Assembly: GCA_029213005.1 (NCBI GenBank)
Contig: JARGPI010000006.1
Span: 1-64,000, forward strand
Reading direction: 5' to 3'
Length of the DNA stretch: 64,000 nucleotides
Source: Verrucomicrobiales bacterium
GTDB taxonomy: Bacteria; Verrucomicrobiota; Verrucomicrobiia; Verrucomicrobiales; DEV007
Part shown: one piece after another, positions 42,629-52,337 of the stretch
Position numbering within the stretch: the first letter of the stretch is position 1
Layout: each line of letters opens with the position of its first letter
The notes under the pieces: generated by a model
The model's database searches: none
Seen by the model: the letters and a program-made list of their open reading frames with translations, nothing else
Told to the model about the DNA's origin: nothing
Made by a program: the position numbers and the translations under genes

Positions 42629-43378
42629 CTATTCACTTAAAAATTCGTCCGGTTGCACCGAGATCAGTTTCCGGATCGACGAGATTTTGCGGTCCACGAA
42701 CAATACGTTGCGGATCACAATTTCCTCGGAGCGGGCCCCGGTTGTCGACAGCTTGATATCTCCTGTCCCAAGACCGAGTATCCAGTGCCTGAACACATCC
42801 TCACGAAGCTTCTCCAGGACAGCGCCACGGCTGTCGTAATTGATTTCGCCCTCGCCAACCATCCGGTGCTCACTAATCTGACCAGGGCGGACCTGGAAGT
42901 AGTGAAAGCGGCAGTGAATCACGACAGCATAGAGCCAGAACAGGGCGAGCAGGGAGGAAAAGAAGAGGTAGAACCCAAGATTCATGTGGATTGAGAGGTA
43001 GGAAAAGCCTTCGAAAACCGCATCCCACCAGCCAAGGAGGGCGAGCCCCATCGAAACCAGCACAATTCCACCCACCACCGCAACGGAAGCCGATCCCCGA
43101 AACGAAAAGTTGGTGAACACAATCACGATCATTAATACCAGCACAAAAATGATACCTAGATTGGCGCTGGGATGGATATATTCGCTGAGTCCCCCGGTCT
43201 CGACCCGGGCACCGTTGAAGTAGGAGAGCGCCGCCATGATGTAGCCGGTTACCCAGACAGGCCACCAGTAGAAGATACCATTTTGACTGTATATTTTCAG
43301 CCCCGGCAGCTTTTCTTTTGGATCGGGCAGTTGATCCACGATCTCACCTTCTGTCTTCTTTTCGGTTTCGATTTCCAT
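42629..43378 (-). CDS. Membrane protein with conserved C-terminal domain, unknown
   Basis: A 249-residue protein. An acidic N-terminal stretch precedes four hydrophobic helices: YWWPVWVTGYIMAALSYF, NLGIIFVLVLMIVIVFTNF, VAVVGGIVLVSMGLALLGWW and LGFYLFFSSLLALFWLYAVV. A soluble C-terminal domain follows (FHYFQVRPGQISEHRMV to the end) in which REDVFRHWILGLGTGDIKL recalls a membrane-stress or PH-like domain. Function unknown. The ATG at 43378 lies one base after GGAGG, close for a ribosome site; an upstream start at 43423 is possible. Last gene of the unit that begins at 47818. Confidence 0.6.
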   Translation of the reverse strand: MEIETEKKTEGEIVDQLPDPKEKLPGLKIYSQNGIFYWWPVWVTGYIMAALSYFNGARVETGGLSEYIHPSANLGIIFVLVLMIVIVFTNFSFRGSASVAVVGGIVLVSMGLALLGWWDAVFEGFSYLSIHMNLGFYLFFSSLLALFWLYAVVIHCRFHYFQVRPGQISEHRMVGEGEINYDSRGAVLEKLREDVFRHWILGLGTGDIKLSTTGARSEEIVIRNVLFVDRKISSIRKLISVQPDEFLSE

Positions 43379-43423
43379 GCCTCCTTTTGCGCAAATAATA
43401 TGCCAGAGGCTGGAAACCCGCAT

Positions 43424-44563
43424 TCACACTGGAGGAGCTCCCTCATCGACCGCTTCCTCCCGGTCGGTCAGTTGTTGGCCATAGATGGCAGGTAATTCGC
43501 ATTTTCTGATCAGAGAATTGGCAACCGCATGTTCCGCCACGATATAGCTTTCCTCCGACAGCACCAGATCAACCCCCTGCTTAACCGCACGATCTGCCAA
43601 AGCCTTGACAGACTCGGCCCGGGAATCTTTAGTGACGTCCCGGATATAAACAGCCAAAATGCGACCGGGAAACTCTTCCAGGATATCGGTATAGATTTCC
43701 GGATCCTGCTGACCACTGTCGCCGATGAGGACAAATTTTAATTCACGATAGGTATTAAGAATCTTCCTAATCGCATCTTTCTTATGAGAGTGGTGACTAC
43801 TGATAAGAAACTTTTCCTCATCGATTCCCCAATCCGTCATAAAGAGCGTGCCCCGGGGGATACTTCTCAGTTCAAAAATATGAGCGATCAAATCGTAGAG
43901 ATTCCACGGAGAACTGGTAACATAGAAAAAAGGATTCCGCCCCCGACCGTCGGTCCCTCTGGCGAGGGCATCATATAGAGCCGTCAATCCGTTAAAAACC
44001 ACTCTGGTATGGGCGTTTCCGAGGAAGACATTCCGAATCATTTGGATAAGACTCGTCGCTCCGGTGTGAATGATGGTGTCGTCGATATCACTGATCACAC
44101 CGAACTCACTCCCCTTGCAGGGCACTTGAACAAAAGCGGTTTCTTTGACCGGCGAGTCGTCTTTAGCAACGGGATCGAGAAGCCGTAGCTCTACCTGATA
44201 CCAAACCGCCGCACCGCAATGATCGCCGGTAAAAGGAATCTCGACCGAAAAATACCCTTCCTCGTCAGCAACCACCTCGATCACCTGGTCACGAAACCGG
44301 GCTTCGAGTTTAGCAAAAGGAACATCATCCGTTAACCAGTTCCGGCTCACATTGATGAAATTTCGCCACGCAGAATCGGACGCCCCGGTTTCCGGCATAT
44401 CAGCGAGAACCAACACTCTGCCGGTCACGTGGAGACGCTCGTCATTCCCGTAGCCGTTGTAGCATTTGATCTGAAGTGGTGATTGAAGCCCAAACAATCT
44501 CTCCAGACCGTACTTCACATCATCGATCTCCGTTTCGATGCTATTGATAATTTTCTTCCACAT
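43424..44563 (-). CDS. App1-type phosphatidate phosphatase domain protein (DUF2183)
   Basis: A 379-residue protein of the APP1 catalytic domain family (HAD-like phosphatase; yeast App1 hydrolyses phosphatidate). The catalytic motif SDIDDTIIHTGATS gives DxDxT, and VLIGDSGQQDPEIY supplies the third motif. A beta-rich domain occupies about 45-145. No signal peptide, so a cytoplasmic or membrane-associated lipid enzyme. It starts 12 bases after the dehydrogenase-cupredoxin gene and precedes the membrane protein gene by 45 bases, forming one likely transcription unit. Confidence 0.85.
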   Translation of the reverse strand: MWKKIINSIETEIDDVKYGLERLFGLQSPLQIKCYNGYGNDERLHVTGRVLVLADMPETGASDSAWRNFINVSRNWLTDDVPFAKLEARFRDQVIEVVADEEGYFSVEIPFTGDHCGAAVWYQVELRLLDPVAKDDSPVKETAFVQVPCKGSEFGVISDIDDTIIHTGATSLIQMIRNVFLGNAHTRVVFNGLTALYDALARGTDGRGRNPFFYVTSSPWNLYDLIAHIFELRSIPRGTLFMTDWGIDEEKFLISSHHSHKKDAIRKILNTYRELKFVLIGDSGQQDPEIYTDILEEFPGRILAVYIRDVTKDSRAESVKALADRAVKQGVDLVLSEESYIVAEHAVANSLIRKCELPAIYGQQLTDREEAVDEGAPPV

Positions 44564-44575
44564 GATCAGCTCTGG

Positions 44576-47500
44576 CTACTCTACAACCATCTCGCCTTTC
44601 ATGATAATCCAATGTCCGGGAAACGTGCATACATACGGATAGACTCCCGGTGTTTCCGGTGCCCGGAAACGTAAAACCTCACCGGTCTCGGGGTCCAATA
44701 GCTTGGTATGATGAAGAATCTTGTCACTCTCGGGGATGAAATGCTTCTTAATACCTGATGGATCTTTCGCCATTTCATTTCCCGCCATACCAACCTCCTG
44801 AACTGCGCCCGGTTTCACGATAACGAGGTTATGCTGGGTTGCATCCGGGTTGGTAAAAATGAGTTTAACCGGCTGCGCCGTTTTCACTTTGAATTTTGTT
44901 TTCGTGAACAGCATCCGTTCCGGAACACAGCTAATCTCTACTGTTTTCAGATCTTTCTGACTATCGAAATTGGAATCTTTACTCGACTTGGTGGAGATCG
45001 TGTTTGCCAACTTCGCGTGCTTATCCCAACTTTTTGCAAACTCCGTCACTGCGGGATACGCAGCTGCAAACGTCTCGTTGCCCTGCCAGAATGGTGCCAG
45101 ATTTGCCGACATCAGTGAACACTGTGCGGCAAACTTTAAATGATTCCCCATCGGTAAACTGAAGGCACCGCTGATTGCCGCAAGCGCTTCAGGCGTCGCG
45201 AGGTAGTTCGCCGCAATAATCGCCTCCATTCGCACGATGCCATCCGGATCGGTAGCGCTTTTCTCGAGGAGTGAGTAGGATTTTTCTTTACCGATCGCTT
45301 GATACCAGTATCTCAACTGTTTCGTCGCGGCCGCTCTCGCGTCAGCATTATCTGAAGACAGAATTTCGGTCAATAAACCGGGTCGCTCCTCTTCTATAGT
45401 TCGGTAAGCCCAGACGGCTTCGATTTGATGATGACGATACCTGTCATCTGCCGGATCGAGTCCCTCTACCCAGCGATCAAGAGCTGCCGCCACTTCAATG
45501 CGATCCCGGGTCTTCAACTCACGACGGGTCCAGTAACGATAACGATACTCTCGTCGCTCCAGGTTTTTAGCCAACTCATCGACCGAGGCATCCCCTATTT
45601 TCGGCGGGTCCTGCAAGGTAGCTCCTTTGGGGAAAATACGCCAAATCCGACCAGATTTCCGGTCCCGTCGCGAATCGCGGAGACTGTATTGGGCGTGCCC
45701 TTTAATCGGGTTGTACCAATCACAAATATACATCGCTCCACGGGGTCCATACCGAAGGTCAACCGGGATAAAACTCAGATTCTTTGAGAATAGCAAATCG
45801 CTTTGGTATTCCTCTATCCAGTGATCCTCTTTCTTTACCCACTTGTGGATTTCAATCCGGTTTGTCGGCTTGTAGCGAGCTTTGATCATACCGCCCTGCA
45901 GTTCCTCCGGCCACATGGGAAAATCGACAAACTCGTGCCCGCAAACCCCCGAATACGCGGGAATCCCGGCGGCTTTCGGCTGTTGCTGAGGATAGGGCGG
46001 GTTCTGAGAGTGAAAAGCCGCAGCGAAAATCGGGTGACTCGCTACATGGTGCCCCCAATCATCAAAAGTCACTCCCCAGGGGTTGGTATTCGGATAATTA
46101 CCAAAGGTCGTTACTTTCTGATTCGAAGGACGGTAGGTAAACCACGCTGAATTCTTTGCCCGAATCGGACCGTAAGCGGTTTCCACCTGAGAGTTGTGAA
46201 AGATTGATTCCCGGAACAACAGTTCACCACCCGGAGTCCATACAAAGTCGTGTAAGGCGTGATGACTGTCTTCGCAACCGAACCCGGTGAGAAGGCGCGT
46301 TCTTTTATCGGCTTTATCGTCTCCATCGGTATCTTCAAGTAGAGAAAAGTGCGGCTCCTCTGAAACATAAATCCCGTTTTCCGTCAGTTCAAAACTCAGG
46401 GGGATATGAACATCGTCAGCAAAGATCGTGGATTTGTCGGCTTTCCCGTCTTTATCGGTATCCTCGAGAATCACTATCTTATCATCCGGCTCTTTTCCGG
46501 GATAAACGTGAGGATAAGTCGTTGAGCAACTCACCCAGAGTCGCCCCCGCGAGTCCCAACGCATCTGAATAGGGCAGGCGATCTCGGGAAACTCCTCCTC
46601 GGAAGCAAACAGATTCACTTCGAACCGGGGATCGATATCAAAAGCGGCCAACTCATCTTTAGGCGTGAGCCACTCGTTGGCACCTCTCCCCTCACCAACT
46701 TCACCCAGCTCGGGAAGATTGGAGTCGTCCACCGGAGTCGTGAATTCTTTACCTTCAGCCAGAGCTTGTGCTCTGGCCTCACGATTATCCGTCATCATTT
46801 CGAAATTCCGCATCGCCGGCAGGAAATCGAGATAGCCGTAAGATTTGTTTCTCCCACCGACGTAGTAAAAGGTATTGAGCGGGCGGTAGCGGCGGAAGTA
46901 TTGTTTGTTTTTATCGACCAATACGGCACGTATCTCCTCATCCACTTTCGGAGCGGATTTCCCAAAGGTTTCAGAGAACAGTTTTTCGGAGAAAATTTCA
47001 TACCCGCGCTCGTTCATATGAACGCCGTTGATCGTCAGATCGGTGTCCGGATCATCCATCGCCGACCGGGTAGCATCGAAGACATTGGCAAACCCGACTT
47101 TTAAACTGGCAGCGACCTCAGCCATCGCCTTGGTATAGACAGCGAGGCGTTCATTGTTCAGATCCGCACCTTTCACTCCCACAGCGTTCTCATTTGCGGT
47201 CGGCGAAATAAGAACAATTCTCGGACCGGTCGTACCGTTGAAAGCGGAACGTTTCAACTTATCGAGATAGGTCGTGAGACGAGCTTTGAACTCATCGACC
47301 CGCTCTTCTCCCCGGAAGCTCTCATTAAACCCGAAGGCGGCGAAAATTACATCGACTTTCTCCCGGGCAAGATGCTGCGAAACCGTGGCAAAGTTATCCG
47401 GCCGGGGTTGCAGATCCACTTCGTCGGCCGACCAGGCGAAGTTACGGATTTTGATTTCAGCGCCTGGATTCGCCTGATGGATCATCGTTTCGAAATAGGC

Positions 47501-47818
47501 AAAGTCCTGCGCCCGATCCAACAAAGTGTTACCGACGAAACCGATTCGGACGCCTTTCTCCAATTTCAAAGGTAACGTGGTATCAACAGGGTCCACTTCT
47601 TTGGCGGTCGCTGCGTCTTTGGCGTAGATACCAAACTCTGCCAGCGCCGGGTCACGGGGCGGTTCCGCCCGACCGGAGTCCTTGTTCTTACCATCTTTTT
47701 TATTTATTCCCAGTTTAGCCTTAACCGGTTTGTTTTTGCCAGGCTCATTTTGGGCCTCGCTCGACAATGGAGCTATCGCCAGTGAAGCAAACAGCAGGAT
47801 CAAATAACTTCGGATCAT
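44576..47818 (-). CDS. Secreted PVC-type dehydrogenase with SGNH-like and cupredoxin domains
   Basis: A 1080-residue exported protein with a signal peptide (MIRSYLILLFASLAIAPLS). Domains in order: an SGNH-hydrolase-like region (about 60-290) whose usual catalytic positions are changed (GNT for GDS, NGVH for DGxH); a PVC-type membrane-bound dehydrogenase propeller (about 370-750; PRFEVNLFASEEEFPEIACP, DTDKDGKADKST); HEAT-like helices (about 780-930); and a C-terminal type-1 copper domain. The copper ligands appear in TQHNLVIV, with VCTFPGHWIIM giving C, H and M. No CxxCH heme site is present, so electrons may leave through copper. The start was set at the signal peptide. Confidence 0.85.
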   Translation of the reverse strand: MIRSYLILLFASLAIAPLSSEAQNEPGKNKPVKAKLGINKKDGKNKDSGRAEPPRDPALAEFGIYAKDAATAKEVDPVDTTLPLKLEKGVRIGFVGNTLLDRAQDFAYFETMIHQANPGAEIKIRNFAWSADEVDLQPRPDNFATVSQHLAREKVDVIFAAFGFNESFRGEERVDEFKARLTTYLDKLKRSAFNGTTGPRIVLISPTANENAVGVKGADLNNERLAVYTKAMAEVAASLKVGFANVFDATRSAMDDPDTDLTINGVHMNERGYEIFSEKLFSETFGKSAPKVDEEIRAVLVDKNKQYFRRYRPLNTFYYVGGRNKSYGYLDFLPAMRNFEMMTDNREARAQALAEGKEFTTPVDDSNLPELGEVGEGRGANEWLTPKDELAAFDIDPRFEVNLFASEEEFPEIACPIQMRWDSRGRLWVSCSTTYPHVYPGKEPDDKIVILEDTDKDGKADKSTIFADDVHIPLSFELTENGIYVSEEPHFSLLEDTDGDDKADKRTRLLTGFGCEDSHHALHDFVWTPGGELLFRESIFHNSQVETAYGPIRAKNSAWFTYRPSNQKVTTFGNYPNTNPWGVTFDDWGHHVASHPIFAAAFHSQNPPYPQQQPKAAGIPAYSGVCGHEFVDFPMWPEELQGGMIKARYKPTNRIEIHKWVKKEDHWIEEYQSDLLFSKNLSFIPVDLRYGPRGAMYICDWYNPIKGHAQYSLRDSRRDRKSGRIWRIFPKGATLQDPPKIGDASVDELAKNLERREYRYRYWTRRELKTRDRIEVAAALDRWVEGLDPADDRYRHHQIEAVWAYRTIEEERPGLLTEILSSDNADARAAATKQLRYWYQAIGKEKSYSLLEKSATDPDGIVRMEAIIAANYLATPEALAAISGAFSLPMGNHLKFAAQCSLMSANLAPFWQGNETFAAAYPAVTEFAKSWDKHAKLANTISTKSSKDSNFDSQKDLKTVEISCVPERMLFTKTKFKVKTAQPVKLIFTNPDATQHNLVIVKPGAVQEVGMAGNEMAKDPSGIKKHFIPESDKILHHTKLLDPETGEVLRFRAPETPGVYPYVCTFPGHWIIMKGEMVVE

Positions 47819-48125
47819 AGTCAACCTTGCCCAATTACGGTCGACTTGGCAAGCTAGGTCATAACGTACCGTAAGCTTTAGCAAATTCGGTAATACACTC
47901 GAAACAGGGCCCGAAATGAGGACGGCGCCGCACCTCGGAGTACGTCGAGCGATCCCTGGATTTCTCCGGGGCATTGGCTGGATTCCTCTACGAATTCAAC
48001 GCAAACGGTGGTTTAGACTGTACCCTGTTCAATCAGGAACTGTACAGGGTACCATTGAAACAAAATATGCCGCCCGACTGATGGTCAGAGGCGGCATTTC
48101 CTGAAAATATGTATTAATCGAAAAC
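47819..48125. other. Intergenic region between dehydrogenase and DUF4340 genes
   Basis: The 307-base gap holds palindromic copy C and nothing else I can recognise. Upstream of the dehydrogenase start there should be a promoter for the minus-strand unit. Confidence 0.6.
48019..48053. repeat. Palindromic intergenic element, copy C
   Basis: TGTACCCTGTTC at 48019-48030 and TGTACAGGGTACC at 48041-48053 surround a 10-base spacer, 73 bases beyond the DUF4340 stop on the minus strand. CCCT arm first. Two bases differ from the perfect arm, so it is slightly decayed. Confidence 0.78.
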
Positions 48126-49349
48126 CTATTTCTCTTCTGCCGGAGGCGCAGGAGCTGGAGGCGTTGGAGCAGCTGCCTCTTCGGCACCAGCGTCTTCATC
48201 CTCTTCCTTTTTCTCCTTGAGAATTTCCGCCCTCGTCTTGTTGATTGAATCGATCACGAAGCTGCGAACTTGAAAGACTTTGCCTTCCAACTTTTTCTCC
48301 TTCGCTAACTTCTCCTTTTTCGCTTCGAGCTCTTTCGCGAATTTCTCGTCTTCCGCTTTCTTCTCTTCGTCGCTTTCCTCTTCACCCTCTTTACGGGTTT
48401 TCTCGAAGGACTCCGATACTTTAACGGTCAAAGGCAATTCGTTACTGTCGTTCTTCTCACCAGCAGAAATGACATAGGTAAACCCGTCGAAGGTCTCTAT
48501 AGTGAAAACGTTGGACGAGGGAACTTTGACGTCGTCACCAACAAAGACATCATCAAATTGAGGATTGCTGAAAGCGCTTTTCATCGCCGTCACTTTCGTT
48601 GGATCAAGCTCTTCCCCTTCTTTCGCATCTACCAGAGTGAAGTCGCCGCTCAGCTCTTCGCGAGACAGGCTCCAACTTTCCTCAGGCTTACTGGTTTTCC
48701 GACTTATCGATTTGATTTTTGATATCTCGAAAAATTCATCATCCAACCAGTCTTTAGCTTTGGGTTCGGCGTCCTGAAAGACTTCCTTCACGATATAAAC
48801 CGCTGCGCTGTCCCCTCTTTTTACATAGCGACCGACGTCGTTCATCATCATCCCGCCACTAAACGGATTGGGGCGCCCTTCCGAAGCTTCGTGTACCTTA
48901 CCAAGCCAGATCGAGCCCAGTTCTTCGCCTGCGGCATTGGAGATGGTCATCACCGTAGCCGCTTCCTCAGCAGATACACTTTCCGCACCTGGATCGAGCA
49001 ACTTTACTCTACCATATTGGCTTCTCTGAAGAGGAACCGGTTGAGCAATATCGAGATCCCAAACGGAGCGAATCAAATCCACTACCTTTTTGGAATCCGC
49101 CGGATAACCACCGCGCTCTGCGATCTCCCAGTTTTCTTTACCCCGGTTGATGGTTAGAGTATTCTCCTTTTCGCGAAGCTCTATTTTCGCGACATCATTG
49201 ATTTGGAAGTCAGGAAAGACTTTCCGCTTCGTTTCAGAGGATTCAACGGTAGTTACACCTTGGCCACGGCTTGCACATTTCACAATGCCAAAGACAACGG
49301 CGCATATTAGCAAGACACCTAGTAATCGAATCAGAGTTTTAAGTCCCAT
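48126..49349 (-). CDS. DUF4340 domain protein of an ABC exporter locus
   Basis: A 407-residue protein with an N-terminal transmembrane helix (IRLLGVLLICAVVFGIVKC) and a periplasmic DUF4340 domain. Characteristic pieces are FPDFQINDVAKIELREKENTLTI and ADSKKVVDLIRSVWDLDIAQPV. The C-terminal end is a Lys/Glu-rich coiled coil and then a Pro/Ala tail. Last gene of the ABC-permease-GldG-DUF4340 unit. DUF4340 proteins always accompany GldG-type ABC systems; their precise role is unknown. Confidence 0.87.
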   Translation of the reverse strand: MGLKTLIRLLGVLLICAVVFGIVKCASRGQGVTTVESSETKRKVFPDFQINDVAKIELREKENTLTINRGKENWEIAERGGYPADSKKVVDLIRSVWDLDIAQPVPLQRSQYGRVKLLDPGAESVSAEEAATVMTISNAAGEELGSIWLGKVHEASEGRPNPFSGGMMMNDVGRYVKRGDSAAVYIVKEVFQDAEPKAKDWLDDEFFEISKIKSISRKTSKPEESWSLSREELSGDFTLVDAKEGEELDPTKVTAMKSAFSNPQFDDVFVGDDVKVPSSNVFTIETFDGFTYVISAGEKNDSNELPLTVKVSESFEKTRKEGEEESDEEKKAEDEKFAKELEAKKEKLAKEKKLEGKVFQVRSFVIDSINKTRAEILKEKKEEDEDAGAEEAAAPTPPAPAPPAEEK

Positions 49350-49388
49350 AATCTGGATAACGGTTGTTAGTTTTGTCTAAAATTGGTT

Positions 49389-51407
49389 TTACCTCGCGGC
49401 AGTTTGGGTTCTCCGGTAGATGGCCAATCCAATACCGGCGAGAATGATCACGATCGGCATTCCGAGGAAGTTGATGAATTTGAAAAATGACTGTTTCCGT
49501 TTGAAATCACGAGTCACGTCTTTTTCCAACTCTCTCGCTTTACGACTGAATTCCGCCGCATCTTTTCTCAATTGCTTGATTTGATCCTGAACTTCATCGC
49601 TCATGATCGCTTTTTCGAGATTTCCGGATGATTGAGCCAGAAGTTGGCCGAGACGGGCTTCTGCCTCTTTCTCCTTCTCACGGAAACTGGCCAGCTCGGT
49701 GGAGAATTTTGCCTCTGCTTCCTGCAACCACTCATTCTGGCGGGTGAAGGGGCGACGCACCGTGCTCCGGCTTCTAACGTTGATCAGATCCGGATCACCG
49801 GAAAGCTGTTCAATCGCATTCTGAACCAGCGTGAGGTTCTGGTTCAAAGGCTCGACCATCTCAAACCCGAGGCCGGGAATCTGCTGACGGCGAATACAAA
49901 TCGGATCGTAGATGAAATCGACATCGCTGATCAAAAAGACCTGACCGGGCTTAGCCGATTCTTTCAAGGAGTTGTCTTTTTTCTCTTCAGCTTTTTCTTC
50001 CTTGTTATCTTCGCCTTCACCTTCTTCCTTTTTCTCCTCTTCTTTGGGAGCACTCGGATCACCTTCCGGGAAAGCCGTCTTAAAGGTCCCGGATAAACGG
50101 GCCACTAACGTTTTCCGCTCGTTGGAAGCTTCAAAATTTGCACGGATCCGCTCGGTGGCACCGTCCTGAGTCGGGTCGGCCTCGAATGAGGAAACAAACT
50201 GGTTATTAGGTGAAGACTGCACCAGGCTGTCGACTTTGATTCCCTCTGGAGCATCGAATGTGAAGGCTCCCGGAGTTAGCATATTGAGGTGATTCAGCAT
50301 CTGAGTAACCGCATCGTCTTTTCCACCGTCTACCGCCTGATCGTTGAGAGTCAGGAAAGTTGGTGAAAAGTTTCCGGGACGGATAATTTCAGAACCGAAC
50401 GAGAGATCAGCGAGCACCTGTGTGGAATCGAACTTCACTCCCCAGGCTTTGAACAGCTTTGACAGATCTGAAGTCGGCGGAGGTCCCTGCTGCGGAGGCA
50501 TTCCCGGCATCTGCGGCTGGCCACCACCCATAGAACGGGCGTAGAAGAAATTCGGGTCGACCATCGCAATCACATTGCCCCCATTCAAAAGGAACTGGTC
50601 GATCGCGAACTGACCATCATCATTAATATCATGAGGATGAAGCACCACCAGGCAGGAGGTGTCGGCCGGGATTTCTTTAACGGTCGGAGAAATCGTCTCG
50701 ATATCGTATTCCTGACCGATCTGCTGGAAGAAGGCCCACTGAGGCTCCGGCGGTGCCTGAAAGTTAGCACCCATCCCGCCACCAACCGAAAGGCTGGTCA
50801 TCACGCGAACTTTTTTCGCTTTCCCGCCGTGAACAGAGGAAATGGCACGGGCCAATTCATATTCGAGAGTTTCCTCATCATTCGCTCCGATCCAGGGAAT
50901 CGTTTCCGATGCATCGATACATTTGACCGCGATCCCCATATAGATTTCATTATTGGTTTCGCGGGACATCGCAGGGCGCATTCCATCGATCGCTGCGGAA
51001 TCCTCAGCATCGGTGTTCGGCTCCGGATTGAGCTTTTCGACGGTCAACATCCGGACCTTCTTTTTCTCGAACTTCCCGGTTTCGGGGTTCGCGAGCTCAA
51101 TCGTCTTGGCCGGTGCAGCGTGAACAAACTCATCCAGCCGCTCTTTGATCCGGCGCGCCCGGGTCAGCTCACCGGGGCTCATCACATCGGAATCGTCCGT
51201 GACGTAGTAACGAAGCGTGACCGGAGTCTCGAGCTTTTTAAGTATATTTTTGGTCCCCTGCGAAAGGGTATGCACTTTGTTTTCTGTTAAATCAGCGCGA
51301 ACTCCACCAAAGAGCCCGGCAACCAGATTGATCAGGATTACGATAAAAAATGCCACGATTAATCCGGCAATAGCGATCGCACCTCTTCCCAATTTCATAT
51401 CATTCAT
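49389..51407 (-). CDS. GldG-family ABC-associated substrate-binding-like protein
   Basis: A 672-residue protein with an N-terminal transmembrane helix (AIAIAGLIVAFFIVILINL), a GldG/ABC-2 auxiliary domain from about 45 (ENKVHTLSQGTKNILKKLETPV, then the DCR-like SCLVVLHPHDINDDGQFAIDQF), a Pro/Gln-rich insert (near residue 300), a charged Lys/Glu stretch (near 470) and a C-terminal transmembrane helix (INFLGMPIVIILAGIGLAIY). GldG of Flavobacterium belongs to a gliding-related ABC system, but the family is widespread in non-gliders. Third gene of the unit, 39 bases before DUF4340. Confidence 0.87.
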   Translation of the reverse strand: MNDMKLGRGAIAIAGLIVAFFIVILINLVAGLFGGVRADLTENKVHTLSQGTKNILKKLETPVTLRYYVTDDSDVMSPGELTRARRIKERLDEFVHAAPAKTIELANPETGKFEKKKVRMLTVEKLNPEPNTDAEDSAAIDGMRPAMSRETNNEIYMGIAVKCIDASETIPWIGANDEETLEYELARAISSVHGGKAKKVRVMTSLSVGGGMGANFQAPPEPQWAFFQQIGQEYDIETISPTVKEIPADTSCLVVLHPHDINDDGQFAIDQFLLNGGNVIAMVDPNFFYARSMGGGQPQMPGMPPQQGPPPTSDLSKLFKAWGVKFDSTQVLADLSFGSEIIRPGNFSPTFLTLNDQAVDGGKDDAVTQMLNHLNMLTPGAFTFDAPEGIKVDSLVQSSPNNQFVSSFEADPTQDGATERIRANFEASNERKTLVARLSGTFKTAFPEGDPSAPKEEEKKEEGEGEDNKEEKAEEKKDNSLKESAKPGQVFLISDVDFIYDPICIRRQQIPGLGFEMVEPLNQNLTLVQNAIEQLSGDPDLINVRSRSTVRRPFTRQNEWLQEAEAKFSTELASFREKEKEAEARLGQLLAQSSGNLEKAIMSDEVQDQIKQLRKDAAEFSRKARELEKDVTRDFKRKQSFFKFINFLGMPIVIILAGIGLAIYRRTQTAAR

Positions 51408-51460
51408 AGCGATTGTCTTTGATTGATTTGTTTAAAGTTTCAGGTAATGACAGATTAAAA

Positions 51461-52300
51461 TTACGCTCGACGCATCCGGATCGCGACAGAGGTCGCAAAC
51501 AGGCAGAAGAGGACAAAGGTGGTAAAGAAAACGACGTCGCGGAATCCGAGGACTCCTTTGGCCAACTCGGTGAAGTGAGGCATCACTCCTATCGCATTGA
51601 GCAGTTTCAGAAGCGGCCACAGCACGATCGCCCCGCCCTTCAAATTCATCAGCATGTTGGAAACCTGCGGGAAACCGGCGAGGTAAATCACAATACAGAT
51701 GGCAAAAGAGATCAGGAACGCCACCAACTGGCTCCGGGAAAGAGCCGACAGGACTGACGTCACCGCCAGGTAGCACAGTGCGACAAAGAAAGTCGCGACA
51801 AAGCCGGTGAAAATCACTCCGTTATCCGGGCTACCCAGGTAGTTGATGGTCCAGACGATAGGGAACGAAAGCACCAGCATCAGAAAAATGACCGCAGCAG
51901 CGGCGAGGTATTTCCCGACGATCGCATGCCAGGGTGCCAGCGGCATGGTCAGCATCAACTCCATTGTCCCCTGCCTTTGCTCCTCTGACCAAATCCGCAT
52001 CCCGACGGCAGGAACGATTAGTGCCAGATAGAGAGGCATGTATTGAAAATAGGTATAGGTCAGACTGGCTTCCTGACTCTCCAGCACACCGAAGAAGAAG
52101 AAAGACATCCCGTTGGAAAGGCCGAGAAACACGACGAAGAGCACATAGGCAATCGGCGAGTTGAAGTAGCCTTTAAATTCGCGCTTAAAAATAGTCCGAA
52201 CTTCCCGGGGAAGTGCGTATTTCATAACCGCCCAGAATGCCGCGGCAACAAGAGCAGCAGGAATGAGAAAGTTTGCAATAAGTGAACCAAATGCGTCCAT
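51461..52300 (-). CDS. ABC-2 type transporter permease
   Basis: A 279-residue permease with six hydrophobic helices. The middle contains SEEQRQGTMELMLTMPLAPW, the conserved ABC-2 coupling segment, followed by WHAIVGKYLAAAAVIFLMLV. Partner of the ATPase directly upstream (37-base gap) and of the GldG and DUF4340 proteins downstream. Same plan as GldF. Substrate unknown. Confidence 0.87.
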   Translation of the reverse strand: MDAFGSLIANFLIPAALVAAAFWAVMKYALPREVRTIFKREFKGYFNSPIAYVLFVVFLGLSNGMSFFFFGVLESQEASLTYTYFQYMPLYLALIVPAVGMRIWSEEQRQGTMELMLTMPLAPWHAIVGKYLAAAAVIFLMLVLSFPIVWTINYLGSPDNGVIFTGFVATFFVALCYLAVTSVLSALSRSQLVAFLISFAICIVIYLAGFPQVSNMLMNLKGGAIVLWPLLKLLNAIGVMPHFTELAKGVLGFRDVVFFTTFVLFCLFATSVAIRMRRA

Positions 52301-52337
52301 GGTATCAAATAGTAGTTAGTTTTAAAAAAAGGATTAG

